A stretch of DNA of 22,406 nucleotides from DATGEP01 sp035310125 (GTDB lineage: Bacteria; Chloroflexota; Ktedonobacteria; Ktedonobacterales; JADMIN01). The translations under genes were made by a program, and so were the position numbers. Location: assembly GCA_035310125.1 (NCBI GenBank), contig DATGEP010000396.1:1-22406 (forward strand), given 5' to 3'. The notes under the pieces were generated by a model. It had not been told where the DNA came from and made no database searches. It saw nothing but the letters and a program-made list of their open reading frames with translations. This document shows, piece after piece, positions 1 to 7,632 of this stretch. How positions within the stretch are numbered: position 1 is the first letter of the stretch; every line of letters begins with the position of its first letter.

Positions 1-2
1 TG

Positions 3-299
3 TGGGTTCTCGCCAACAGCGGCCTGCTCCTGGCCATGGGCTTCGGCCTCGTTCCGTGGGACCCGTTCCCATTCGGACTGCTCACCCTCATCGTCTCACT
101 GGAGGCAATCTTCCTGTCGACCTTCGTGATGATCGCGCAGAACCGCCAGAGCGCAGTCGCCGACGCTCGCGCGAAGGCCGACTACGAGGTCAATGTGAAG
201 GCCGAACGAGAAGTCGCACGCCTGACGCTGCTGATCGAGGCACTTGTACAGCACGAACTGAACGCAGCAACGCCGATCGAAGATCAGCTCACTCGATAA
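3..299 (+). CDS. DUF1003 membrane protein, 3' end only
   Basis: This is the C-terminal 98 residues of a gene that begins left of the window; the frame is open from base 3 and stops at TAA 297-299. The visible part reads WVLANSG, then a hydrophobic segment with WDPFPFGLL and a second hydrophobic stretch, then QNRQSAVADARAKADYEVN and a charged helix. That order (W..N, DPfPF, membrane helix, QNRQ..D..R...DY.VN.KAE) is the signature of DUF1003, small inner-membrane proteins with two membrane helices and a cytoplasmic coiled-coil tail. Their function is unknown. The internal ATG at 36 lies inside the conserved domain and is not the true start. The family call is solid; the role is not known. Confidence 0.8.
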   Translation, partial: WVLANSGLLLAMGFGLVPWDPFPFGLLTLIVSLEAIFLSTFVMIAQNRQSAVADARAKADYEVNVKAEREVARLTLLIEALVQHELNAATPIEDQLTR

Positions 300-568
300 G
301 CCATGTGTTTGAGGATCTCATGTCACTGTCATCGCAGGCGACCGCGCTAACAGTCACCACCGGAATGTGCTGTGACCAGCTGCCTGCGCGCCATGAGGTG
401 CGCGGGCCGCGCGTTCAAGCCACATCTTCGCGTAAGTCCGAACGGCTCGGCACGCCCGTACGGCCGCACACAATCGGGAGGACCGGATCATCCGGCAGGC
501 ACGGCAACACAAGCAGCGAACTTTTTGAGTACCCTACGCTCGGCAACGGTCGAAGCGGCTCAACTCCA
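300..568. other. Intergenic gap, no gene seen
   Basis: This stretch lies between the DUF1003 stop and the glycosyltransferase start. Short open frames cross it, but their translations are Arg/Pro/Ser-rich and resemble no protein family. I see no convincing promoter hexamers, hairpin or repeat. It presumably carries the glycosyltransferase promoter. Confidence 0.5.
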
Positions 569-2086
569 ATGATTGAGGCACCATCGTCTGGCGACGTCGG
601 CCGGCAGGCACAGACTGGTGCCCCAGCTCGAGGCAGCGAGGGACCGGGTAAGCGCGTCCTGATTCTGAGCGCCGGTGCCGGCTCCGGTCACAACGTCGCG
701 GCCGGCGTGCTCGAATCTCATGCTCGGGCGCAGCCGAATGTGGAGGCGGTCCAGACGTTCGACGTACTCGAGTTGACGAGTGACCTCTACCGCGGACTGT
801 ATGACGATGCGTACTTTCGGTTAGTCAATGCGGTGCCATGGCTGGTCGGCTGGAGCTATGACAAGCGTGACACGCCGTTCCGCACTCGCGACCCGTTGTG
901 GCTCCTGGATCAAGTCAACACGACCGAGGTGGCCAGAGCGATCCAGAGCTACCAGCCGGACATTGTCCTCAGCACGCATTTTCTGCCCGCCCGCCTGGCT
1001 TCTCTTCTGCGCGCTCGCGGACAGATACGCAGCAGCCTCTTCGTCATTACCACCGATTACGACTTCCAGGGGCTCTGGCTCAGCACCCCCTTCAACGGTC
1101 TTTTCGTCGCGCGCGACGAGACGCGAGCGCATATGGTCGAAATTGGCCTGCCGGCCGATCGCATCACCGTCTCGGGAATACCGGTGCGAGCCATCTTCAG
1201 CGAGCCGGTTGAACGCGCGGCGGTACTTGCGCGCTATCAGCTGCGGTCGGATGTGCCGACGCTACTCATCTCCGCCGGGGCGGCGGGTGGCGCTTATGCA
1301 CAGGCTGTTGTGGCCCAGACGTTGCGTATGCGCAACCCGTTCCAGGCCGTTGTCGTGTGCGGGCGCAACCAGAAGTTGCAAGAGGAGATCACGACGCTGG
1401 TGGCGGGCCAGGCCGATCGTTACCGCGTGCTGGGGTATACCAGCGATATGGCGGACCTGATGCGCGTGGCGACGCTGTTCGTCGGGAAGCCGGGCGGCCT
1501 GTCATCGTCGGAATGCATGGCCGTCGGGCTGCCGATGGTGCTGATCAACCCTATTCCTGGCCAGGAAGTGCGAAATAGCGATTTCTTGCTGGAGGAAGGT
1601 GCGGCGGGGCGCTGTAACTACCAGACGACCGTCGGCTACAAACTCGATCGTCTGCTGGACGACCCGGACCGGGTGCAGCGCATGGCCGCCAGCGCACGCA
1701 GGCTTGGTCGCCAGGACGCCGCGGCGGCGATCGTCACTACCGCGCTGGACGAACCGTCCGGGTCCCTCTGGGTAAGTCGCGACGCGCAGCGTGCGATCCG
1801 CCTCGCGTCCGAAGAGGGCTGGTCGGCACGTGACCTTGATGCCGATCCCCATCGCCGCGTCATGACCGTCATCGATGCTGCGACCGGCCGCTCTGTCGCG
1901 GTGGTCACCTGTGCTGATCTGCAGGCGCACGCCGCATATCTGCCTGTGGAGAGGCCGGTGACGGTAACGTCCGAACTACTCGAGGAGTTGAGACAGCGAC
2001 ATGATGACGCCGCGTCCGATCTGCTCGTGCTTCTGAAACACACGCTTGGCGATGGCGAGCAGGTAACCCTCTCGCTCCAATCCTGA
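569..2086 (+). CDS. MGDG synthase/UgtP-like glycosyltransferase (GT28 fold)
   Basis: Predicted 505-aa glycosyltransferase of the MurG/MGDG-synthase/UgtP type, which moves a sugar from a nucleotide-sugar to diacylglycerol or a related lipid at the inner face of the membrane. Residues 29-46 hold the N-terminal glycine-rich motif LILSAGAGSGHNVAAG. Residues 130-141 read PDIVLSTHFLPA, typical of the N-terminal Rossmann domain. Residues 307-336 hold KPGGLSSSECMAVGLPMVL and PIPGQE, the nucleotide-sugar site of GT28 enzymes. After about residue 395 there is an extra ~110-residue domain not needed for the fold, with a possible beta-rich part and an acidic helical end. The frame is open far upstream, but the translation before ATG 569 is low-complexity and unlike any domain, so 569 is preferred although its ribosome site is weak. 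The exact acceptor cannot be told. Confidence 0.8.
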   Translation: MIEAPSSGDVGRQAQTGAPARGSEGPGKRVLILSAGAGSGHNVAAGVLESHARAQPNVEAVQTFDVLELTSDLYRGLYDDAYFRLVNAVPWLVGWSYDKRDTPFRTRDPLWLLDQVNTTEVARAIQSYQPDIVLSTHFLPARLASLLRARGQIRSSLFVITTDYDFQGLWLSTPFNGLFVARDETRAHMVEIGLPADRITVSGIPVRAIFSEPVERAAVLARYQLRSDVPTLLISAGAAGGAYAQAVVAQTLRMRNPFQAVVVCGRNQKLQEEITTLVAGQADRYRVLGYTSDMADLMRVATLFVGKPGGLSSSECMAVGLPMVLINPIPGQEVRNSDFLLEEGAAGRCNYQTTVGYKLDRLLDDPDRVQRMAASARRLGRQDAAAAIVTTALDEPSGSLWVSRDAQRAIRLASEEGWSARDLDADPHRRVMTVIDAATGRSVAVVTCADLQAHAAYLPVERPVTVTSELLEELRQRHDDAASDLLVLLKHTLGDGEQVTLSLQS

Positions 2087-2736
2087 TCCTGCTCGTAGTG
2101 CACCGCACGGAATCCCCGATGAACTTGGAACGTCTTCATGCGTTGCCGGCGCAAGCGTGGGTTGGCCGCGGTGTCGGCACCGGCACTAGCTGAATGTGAG
2201 TATCGACCGCAACGACGAAAGTCGAGACTCGCCGTCATGGATCGTCCGGTAGGCAGGTCTGCAGGGATGCGCCAGGACGCCACTGCACTGCTCGCTCACT
2301 GGCAACGACAACGGATGAAGCACCCGGCCTTCCAGAGCTTTTTCTGGAGCGGCACGATTCCACCGGACCCGCGCAGGTTGTTGCGGGTAACGGCGAAGTG
2401 CACGTTCCGCCGCGGCGCGACGAGGTGCTCGGCGTACCCCAGCCGGGGATTATGCCGAGACAGCCAGGGAACACAGCTTGTCGAGCAGCGATCGGCTGAG
2501 CTGTCGGGAAGGCCAGGTCTTCGGCATAGGTCTGGCGTGTCTGGAGGCAGTAATAGAGGCAGCCGAGGAAGCGGTTGAACAGGTGGCGTTGTGCGGCAGC
2601 GTGCCGATCGCCGGCCAATCGGCTTCGGCCAGACACTCCCAGCTTAACTGCGCATTCGCTGCGAAACGCCACGATCGACGGCCCAACTCAGTTCGACGAG
2701 TTACGTTGAAGGGTGGCCCCTGGCCGACGCCAGTCC
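2087..2736. other. Gene-poor gap with transposase debris
   Basis: About 650 bases lie between the glycosyltransferase stop and the stop of the convergent iron transporter gene. Open frames up to ~146 codons exist on both strands, but none has a ribosome site, coherent domain or sensible composition. The only recognisable content is the transposase-like tail listed separately (2450-2630, minus strand). No clear terminator hairpin with a T-run was found. Confidence 0.5.
2450..2630 (-). pseudogene. Decayed transposase C-terminus, IS110-like
   Basis: Read on the minus strand, one frame gives EADWPAIGTLPHNA. After a one-base shift near 2590 the next frame gives RHLFNRFLGCLYYCLQTRQT followed by YAEDLAFPTAQPIAARQ. 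The first frame then ends at a stop at 2450 after LLDKLCSLAVSA. The pattern L.NR.LG.L..CL.T...Y.E..AFP resembles the extreme C-terminus of IS110/IS116-type transposases from high-GC bacteria. No catalytic DEDD region, no intact start and no terminal repeats are visible, so this is at most a frameshifted tail fragment. Family assignment is from memory of the motif pattern only and is tentative. Confidence 0.35.
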
Positions 2737-3456
2737 TTACGCTCCGAATCGACTGACCAGGCGCGCCAGGCCGTAGGCCACTCCGGCGGCCACGCCACCA
2801 ACCACAACCGTCTGGAGGGCTCCACGCAAGATAGGCACTCCGGTGAAGCGTGCCTTGACCGCCCCGAAGGCCAACAGCGCGAGCAGCGTGACGCCGATGC
2901 TCCAGAAGAATGCCACGCTCAACGGGAGCCCCAATGCGTACGGACTCAGCGGTAAGAGCCCACCCGCAATGTAGGAGAGGCCGATCGTTACCGCGCTTCG
3001 AGGAGCACGTTTGGGGTCCGGCTCCTCGAGTCCTAACTCCTCGCGCATCATGAAGCGGACCCACCCCTCGGGACTCGACCGCACCGCTTGTACGGCCGAC
3101 TCCAGCGCCGTGCCTTCGAGTCCGTACCGACGGAAGATATCGCGCACCTCCTGCGCCTCCACATCTGGCACATCTCGCACTTCGGCGTGCTCGCGTGCCA
3201 GCTCCGAGCGGTAGCTGTCCGCTTCGCTGCGTGCAGCCAGGTAGCCGCCGAGGCCCATGGCCATCGACCCGGCCGCCATTTCGGCAACTCCGGCCACCAG
3301 GACAACGAAACTGCTGTCTACGGCGCCGGACAGGCCTGCCGCCAGAGCGAACGGCACCGTGAGTCCATCGGACATGCCGATAACGACGTCGCGCACGGTG
3401 GCGCTACCCGTGAAGTGCGCTTCGCGGTGGGTAGTTCGCGGATACACAATTGCCAT
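2737..3456 (-). CDS. VIT1/CCC1-family Fe2+/Mn2+ transporter
   Basis: 239-aa integral membrane protein of the vacuolar iron transporter (VIT1/CCC1) family, which moves Fe2+ or Mn2+ out of the cytoplasm. The first helix region, residues 22-46, contains VRDVVIGMSDGLTVPFALAA, the family hallmark. Residues 48-74 form the second helix and end in GGYLAARSEADSY (70-82), another conserved block. Residues ~83-148 are the cytoplasmic Glu-rich metal-binding helices (SELAREHAEVRD, MMREELGLEEPDP). Three more membrane segments follow at about 153-175, 180-202 and 212-234. Length is normal for bacterial members. The start is supported by AAAGG seven bases before ATG 3456. It stands alone on the minus strand, divergent from the broken UspA gene. 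No dedicated regulator is adjacent. Confidence 0.85.
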   Translation of the reverse strand: MAIVYPRTTHREAHFTGSATVRDVVIGMSDGLTVPFALAAGLSGAVDSSFVVLVAGVAEMAAGSMAMGLGGYLAARSEADSYRSELAREHAEVRDVPDVEAQEVRDIFRRYGLEGTALESAVQAVRSSPEGWVRFMMREELGLEEPDPKRAPRSAVTIGLSYIAGGLLPLSPYALGLPLSVAFFWSIGVTLLALLAFGAVKARFTGVPILRGALQTVVVGGVAAGVAYGLARLVSRFGA

Positions 3457-3907
3457 GGAGCAACCTTTCGAGCGATGGTCAGGCGGACTCTCCTCGAGTC
3501 AGCCGCTTCGGCCTCGCCCGAAGCGTGCAGGTTCGCGACTGATCGATCAATTCATGACCAGTGCCGGGTATCTCGAATGCGGAGTGCGCCGACGCCGCCG
3601 GCGCACCACACGGCGCAGGGCAAGGAGCTGGGATGCCGTCAACATTCGCTCGAGTGATGGCACTGGTCGGCCACACGATCGAGCATACTCGTATCCTCCG
3701 ACCTCGAGCGTGCTTGGCCACCGCAGCCCGCAGCTCCATCTCCGACCACGCGGTTAAGGCTCTCCCGACCGCCTGGCGGCTGGGCACAAGCCTGATTCAG
3801 AGCCTGTCTCCGGAGCGCGCGCCGCAGACTGCGTGCGAATTTGCGTTTCCCCGTGTTGACAACGTGCAACCGCGCTGGCAACCAGGAACAGCGATTCTGG
3901 ACACAAG
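3457..3907. other. Divergent intergenic region, no intact gene
   Basis: About 450 bases separate the divergent VIT-type transporter gene and the truncated UspA gene. Open frames exist on both strands, but the translations are Arg/Ala/Pro-rich with no recognisable domain. A TTGACA at 3856-3861 could be a -35 box for the plus-strand genes, but no good -10 box lies 16-18 bases further on, so it is not called as a promoter. The region could also hold more degraded UspA-type sequence that I cannot recognise. Confidence 0.45.
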
Positions 3908-4060
3908 ATGTTCACCACCATTGTGGTCCCCGTGGACGGCAGCGCGGAATCGAACGCCGCGCTGCCGTTCGCGCGTTCGATCGCGCAATCCACTGGCGGA
4001 TCGATCTGGCTGCTGCGTGTCGCTTCGGAAATGATCGGGCGACGGATTCACCGATTGTGA
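3908..4060 (+). pseudogene. Universal stress protein (UspA), N-terminal fragment
   Basis: ATG 3908 opens a 50-codon frame reading MFTTIVVPVDGSAESNAALP, then FARSIAQSTGGSIWLLRVAS, then EMIGRRIHRL and a stop. The first ~40 residues are unmistakably the start of a UspA domain: beta-1 VVPVDGS with the nucleotide-binding Asp, alpha-1 with A.P.A...A, and beta-2 IWLLRV. A normal domain needs ~140 residues including the G-2x-G-9x-G(S/T) ATP loop; all of that is missing. The stop TGA (4058-4060) overlaps an in-frame GTG (4057) of the following P-type ATPase, so the junction looks like a deletion that fused the remnant to the next gene. Product is probably non-functional unless the short peptide has a coupling role. 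Confidence 0.65.
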
Positions 4061-4086
4061 CCAACCCCGTAGCGACCGCGACACAC

Positions 4087-6570
4087 ATGAGGAGTGCGCG
4101 AGTATTTGCGCCTGGAGTCGCAGACGGCGGTTTGCCATCGGGCCTGACTACGGCCGAAGTTGAAGCCCGCCGGTTGGCCGGCCAGACCAATGCGGCAGCT
4201 CTTCCAACGAGCCGCAGTTACGTCAGGATCGTTCGAGACAACGTTTTCACGTTCATCAATGGCGTCTTGTTCGGTCTGGCAGTCGCGCTCATCGCGCTGG
4301 GACGCGGCTCAGACGCACTGGTCTCGGTAGGTGTGGTGGCAGTTAACATGACGGTGGGGCTCGTACAGGAGATCCACGCCAAACTGGTTCTGGATCGCAT
4401 TGCTGTACTAACACGCCCTGATGTGACCGTCATCCGCGACGGGCTCCAGCAGCGCATCGATCCAACCGACGTCGTTCTGGGAGATCTGCTGGTGGCCACG
4501 GCGGGTGACCAGATCGCGGCTGACGGCGTAGCGGTAGGCAACCGCTCCGCGGACGTAGACGAGGCGCTACTTACTGGCGAGTCCGACGTGGTCCCGAAGC
4601 AAAAGGGCGACCGAGTGTTTGCGGGGACGTTCTGCGCCGCCGGAAGCGTCGAATATGTCGCCCAGCGAGTGGGCGCGGACAGCACCGCGAACCAGCTTGC
4701 GACGAGCGCTCGGGCATTTCGACGCGTGCTGACACCCCTTCAAGACGAGATGAATCGCGTGGTCCGCGTCAGCCTCGCGTTGGTCGTGTTCTTCGAAATC
4801 CTGGTCGCGTTGTCCAACGCGCTGGATCAAACGTCGCTGGTCGAGAGCGTGCGCACGGCTGTTGTCATAGCTGGGCTGATTCCGAACGGTCTGTTCCTGG
4901 CAATCGCCGTAGCGTATGCGATGGGCGCGGTGCGGATTGCTGGCAAAGGCGCACTGGTCCAGCAGGCAAACGCGGTGGAATCGCTAAGCCACGTGGATGT
5001 CCTGTGCCTTGACAAAACAGGCACGCTGACCACCAACCGATTCAAGGTTGCCGAGACGCTGGCATTACGAGGAACTGAGGCCGAGTTTCGCAGCCAGCTC
5101 GGCTCCTACGCGGCAAGCAGCTCAGATACCAATCGAACCCTGGATGCCCTCCGGGAAGCGTTTCCGGCGGTGGCACAGACGGTCGTCGACGAGGTGCTGT
5201 TCTCATCGGCGCACAAATGGAGTGCCTTGACCCTGGCCGAATCAGGTGGGCCGCAGTTGTACGTGCTGGGAGCGCCCGACATACTGGAATCGCACTTGCG
5301 AGCCGGCCAGTCGCTGCCAGGCGAGGCCCAGACGTGGGTATCCCGGGGGTATCGTCTATTGCTCCTGGCCCGCGCTTGCACGGGCCATCGCCTTCAGGCC
5401 GATGGCAACGCGCACGTCCCGGATCGGCTCGACGCCCTTGGGGTTGTGGCGCTGTCGGATGAGTTGCGGCATGATGCGGCGCGCACGCTCGCCGAGTTCG
5501 CCGCGGTAGGCGTGCAGCTCAGATTGCTTTCGGGTGATGACCCGCGCACTGTCGCCGCGCTCGCGCTCCAGGCCGGCATGTCATCCGACGCGAAGCTCGT
5601 CTCTGGACCGGACCTGGCCGGCATCGACCCTGCCAGCTTGATCGAGCTCCTGGCCGGCAACACGATCTTCGGCCGGGTGACACCCGCCCAAAAGGAGATG
5701 CTGGTCAACTCCCTCCGGGCGCGAGGGAAGTACGTCGCCATGATCGGTGACGGGGTCAATGACGTGCTCGCACTGAAGGCCGCCGACCTCGCCATCGCGA
5801 TGCAAAGCGGCACCGCGGCCGCGCGTGCCGTCGCAGATATGGTGCTGCTCAAAGACAACTTCGGAGCGCTTCCCTTCGCATTGCATGAGGGTCAGCGAAT
5901 CAGAGGTGGGATGCACGCGATTCTCAAGCTGTTTTTGACACGCGTGCTGTACATGGCCTTGCTCATCGTGATGCTGGCGGTGGTCGACATTGGCTTTCCC
6001 TTCGCGCCCAAACAAAATGCCCTCGTCACACTTCTCACGGTGGGCCTCCCCACACTGGCGCTGGCTGCGTGGGCCAGGCCGATGGAGCCACGCGAGCACG
6101 CGTCATCCGTGTTTCACTTCGTGGTGCCAGCGGCATGCGCGCTGGCGGTCACGGGCTTCAGCGTCTACATCGGCTATCTCTTGCTCGGCCCAGTGCTGGG
6201 GTTTCACCTTGCGACCGACGCGACCAATTCGCCCGAATCTCGGTCCGTCGCACGCACCGCGCTCACGACACTATCGATCCTCTGCGGGCTGCTGCTGATC
6301 ATGTTTGTGCAGCCGCACGGCGTGCCGGTTCCAGGCTGGCGGGGCGTGAATTGGAGGCACCTTGCGCTGGGGCTGGCGCTCGCAGCCACCTTCGCGGTAA
6401 TCGCTGTAGAACCGAGACTGCGAGAGGTGTTCGAGTTGCAACCACTCACGCTGGTTGACTACGTGCTGCTCACATTTGTCGCCGCGCTATGGGCATTGGT
6501 GCTCCGGGGCATCTGGCGCTGGCGGCTGCTGGAACGTGTTCTGGGGATTGACCCTGTCCATGGAGGGTGA
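4087..6570 (+). CDS. CtpE-like cation-transporting P-type ATPase
   Basis: 827-aa P-type ATPase. From the start at 4087: N-terminal GLTTAEVEARRLAG (19-32); actuator domain with TGES at 163-166; phosphorylation motif DKTGT with Asp309; nucleotide-binding FSSAHKWSAL (372-381); hinge GDGVNDVLALKAADLAIAM (554-572); and several C-terminal membrane helices ending near 820. The M4 ion-site sequence is IPNGL (265-269) rather than the PEGLP of classical Ca2+ pumps or the CPC of heavy-metal pumps. N-terminal heavy-metal domains are absent. Overall order and the VRIVRDNVFTFIN block match the mycobacterial CtpE group, for which Ca2+ uptake has been reported. An alternative GTG start at 4057 overlaps the UspA stop. 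The frame is open to 3841, but that extension is unlike the family. Ion specificity is inferred only. Confidence 0.85.
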   Translation: MRSARVFAPGVADGGLPSGLTTAEVEARRLAGQTNAAALPTSRSYVRIVRDNVFTFINGVLFGLAVALIALGRGSDALVSVGVVAVNMTVGLVQEIHAKLVLDRIAVLTRPDVTVIRDGLQQRIDPTDVVLGDLLVATAGDQIAADGVAVGNRSADVDEALLTGESDVVPKQKGDRVFAGTFCAAGSVEYVAQRVGADSTANQLATSARAFRRVLTPLQDEMNRVVRVSLALVVFFEILVALSNALDQTSLVESVRTAVVIAGLIPNGLFLAIAVAYAMGAVRIAGKGALVQQANAVESLSHVDVLCLDKTGTLTTNRFKVAETLALRGTEAEFRSQLGSYAASSSDTNRTLDALREAFPAVAQTVVDEVLFSSAHKWSALTLAESGGPQLYVLGAPDILESHLRAGQSLPGEAQTWVSRGYRLLLLARACTGHRLQADGNAHVPDRLDALGVVALSDELRHDAARTLAEFAAVGVQLRLLSGDDPRTVAALALQAGMSSDAKLVSGPDLAGIDPASLIELLAGNTIFGRVTPAQKEMLVNSLRARGKYVAMIGDGVNDVLALKAADLAIAMQSGTAAARAVADMVLLKDNFGALPFALHEGQRIRGGMHAILKLFLTRVLYMALLIVMLAVVDIGFPFAPKQNALVTLLTVGLPTLALAAWARPMEPREHASSVFHFVVPAACALAVTGFSVYIGYLLLGPVLGFHLATDATNSPESRSVARTALTTLSILCGLLLIMFVQPHGVPVPGWRGVNWRHLALGLALAATFAVIAVEPRLREVFELQPLTLVDYVLLTFVAALWALVLRGIWRWRLLERVLGIDPVHGG

Positions 6571-6576
6571 ATTGTG

Positions 6577-6604
6577 GCGTGACCGCTCCGCTCGTCGGTC
6601 ACGC
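6577..6604. terminator. Hairpin between convergent genes
   Basis: Perfect 9-bp inverted repeat: GCGTGACCG (6577-6585), 10-base loop, CGGTCACGC (6596-6604). It begins six bases after the ATPase stop and lies 60 bases before the convergent DUF302 stop, a natural place for a shared terminator. No T-run follows on either strand, so termination would not be of the classical intrinsic form. Confidence 0.5.
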
Positions 6605-6663
6605 GGTGCGCGGCTCGACCGTCCCTCTGGTAGCCTCGTCGCGCCGGCCCGAGCCGGTTTCGA

Positions 6664-7095
6664 TCAGTTCCAGGCAGCGGCAAGCGCGTCGAGCACCTGA
6701 TGCAGGCGGGCGCTGGCTTCATGCGCTACGTCGGCAATAGTGGGGTTGTCGCCGACTAGCCCGAGGGCAGCCTCGGGGTCCATGACCTCGACGGTGCTCG
6801 TATTGTCGCCGTTGTCATACACCACAACGTTGCACGGCAGCAGCAAGCCGATGCCGAGATCGGCGCTGAGGGCGCGGTGAGCCAGCGGCGGGTTGCAGGC
6901 GCCGAGAATGATGTACGGTCGGAAGTCCTTGTCCAGCTTGGCTTTGAGCGTTTGCTTGACGTCGATCTCGGTCAGCACGCCAAAACCCTGCTCCTTCAGC
7001 GCCGCCCGGGTGCGCTCCAGGGTTCGATCGTACGGCAGGTTGATGGTGGCGCCGAAGCCATAGCTACGAACGGGAGCCTCGGTATGTGAAGTCAT
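6664..7095 (-). CDS. DUF302 family protein
   Basis: 143-aa cytoplasmic protein of the DUF302 family. Visible landmarks are YGFGATINLPYDRTLERTRA near the N-terminus, ALKEQGFGVLTEIDVKQTLK (32-51), the conserved YIILGACNPPLAHRAL (61-76, Cys67), GIGLLLPCNVVVYDNG (81-96, Cys88) and VEVMDPEAAL (102-111). These are the standard DUF302 blocks, and both cysteines sit where many members have them. Biochemical function is unknown; DUF302 genes recur beside thiol, sulfur and metal-stress genes. An excellent ribosome site, AAGGAG, lies before ATG 7095. It is the last gene of the minus-strand run, 68 bases after the CsoR-family gene, and so probably cotranscribed with it. Confidence 0.85.
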   Translation of the reverse strand: MTSHTEAPVRSYGFGATINLPYDRTLERTRAALKEQGFGVLTEIDVKQTLKAKLDKDFRPYIILGACNPPLAHRALSADLGIGLLLPCNVVVYDNGDNTSTVEVMDPEAALGLVGDNPTIADVAHEASARLHQVLDALAAAWN

Positions 7096-7163
7096 GGGAA
7101 TCTCCTTCTAGTCGCCGACTCGGCGCAGTGATGCAGAATTCAAGCGGCTTCGGGTGCGGTGCC

Positions 7164-7457
7164 TCAGGCTCGCACGAGGAGCCCAACCGCGCGTGAGACC
7201 GCCGCTCGCGCCGCTTCGGGCGGCAGCGTCATGACACACTCGGCGACACGCTCCGAGAGCACCTCGCGGATGACCTGGTCCAGGGCGCTGCGCGCAGCGA
7301 GCAATTGTGTCACCACTTCCTCACACGGGCGGTTCTCGTCCAGCATGCGCTGCACGCCGCGGACCTGACCCTCCGCACGGTTCAGTCGATTGCGGAGTCG
7401 CTTGACCTGCTCCGGCGCATGCGTCGGTTCAGCGACTGGTGCGGGCTGTCGACTCAT
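7164..7457 (-). CDS. CsoR/CstR-family repressor lacking the metal His
   Basis: 97-aa all-helical repressor of the CsoR/RcnR/FrmR/CstR family (DUF156). RLRNRLNRAEGQVRGVQRML (20-39) is the DNA-binding first helix hallmark. Cys45 (NRPCEEVVTQ) and Cys74 (VAECV) are spaced by 29 residues, as are Cys36/Cys65 of M. tuberculosis CsoR and Cys31/Cys60 of S. aureus CstR. The residue aligning with CsoR His61 is Arg70, so the Cu(I) site Cys-His-Cys is incomplete; this is the CstR-like pattern, where the two cysteines form persulfide/polysulfide bridges. I chose ATG 7457 because AGGGA lies about eight bases upstream; an in-frame ATG at 7490 would add 11 residues. Palindromes of the CsoR operator type are present at 7817 and in 12262-12358. 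Persulfide sensing is inference. Confidence 0.85.
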   Translation of the reverse strand: MSRQPAPVAEPTHAPEQVKRLRNRLNRAEGQVRGVQRMLDENRPCEEVVTQLLAARSALDQVIREVLSERVAECVMTLPPEAARAAVSRAVGLLVRA

Positions 7458-7509
7458 CGGTGGCTTCCCTGGCATCTGGACCGCGCACACGGGGCGGCTT
7501 TGGCAGCGC

Positions 7510-7605
7510 TCACGTCGCGCCGCCGCTGCGCAGATAGATCACCCCGATGGCGACCAGACCCGCGAAGAAAAAGAGGTCGGGTGAAATCTCGAGTCCGAAG
7601 GGCAT
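7510..7605 (-). CDS. 31-aa single-helix membrane peptide
   Basis: A short frame from ATG 7605 to TGA 7510 encodes MPFGLEISPDLFFFAGLVAI followed by GVIYLRSGGAT. It has one membrane helix (about residues 10-26) followed by a positive residue, as in small bacterial membrane proteins. An in-frame TGA lies three codons upstream of the ATG, so the start is firm if the gene is real. It fits neatly between the FmdB-like gene (27 bases upstream) and the CsoR-family gene (52 bases downstream) on the same strand. The ribosome site is weak. I do not recognise a family. It might be a small subunit or regulator of a membrane partner such as the DUF2892 protein, but this is speculative. Confidence 0.4.
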   Translation of the reverse strand: MPFGLEISPDLFFFAGLVAIGVIYLRSGGAT

Positions 7606-7632
7606 GGGCGTTCACGACGTCCAGCGTGGGGC

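Noticed and set aside
2..568. N-terminal extension of the glycosyltransferase frame to the window edge
   Set aside because: The translation is Arg/Ser/Pro-rich without domain features, and the first part is the shadow of the DUF1003 gene in another frame.
1432..1447. GGGGTATACC inside the glycosyltransferase as another CsoR-type site
   Set aside because: It lies within a conserved coding region, lacks the second half-site, and has no promoter context.
2138..2578. 146-codon plus-strand frame in the gap
   Set aside because: Arg-rich, low similarity to real proteins, no ribosome site; it is antisense to the transposase-like tail.
3856..3861. TTGACA as a promoter for the UspA stub
   Set aside because: No acceptable -10 hexamer lies 16-18 bases downstream.
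3561..4034. 157-codon plus-strand frame before the ATPase
   Set aside because: Composition is not protein-like and it overlaps the clear UspA start in a different frame.
3841..4086. Longer N-terminus for the P-type ATPase
   Set aside because: Its residues do not resemble any ATPase N-terminus, and the region is better explained by the UspA start in another frame.
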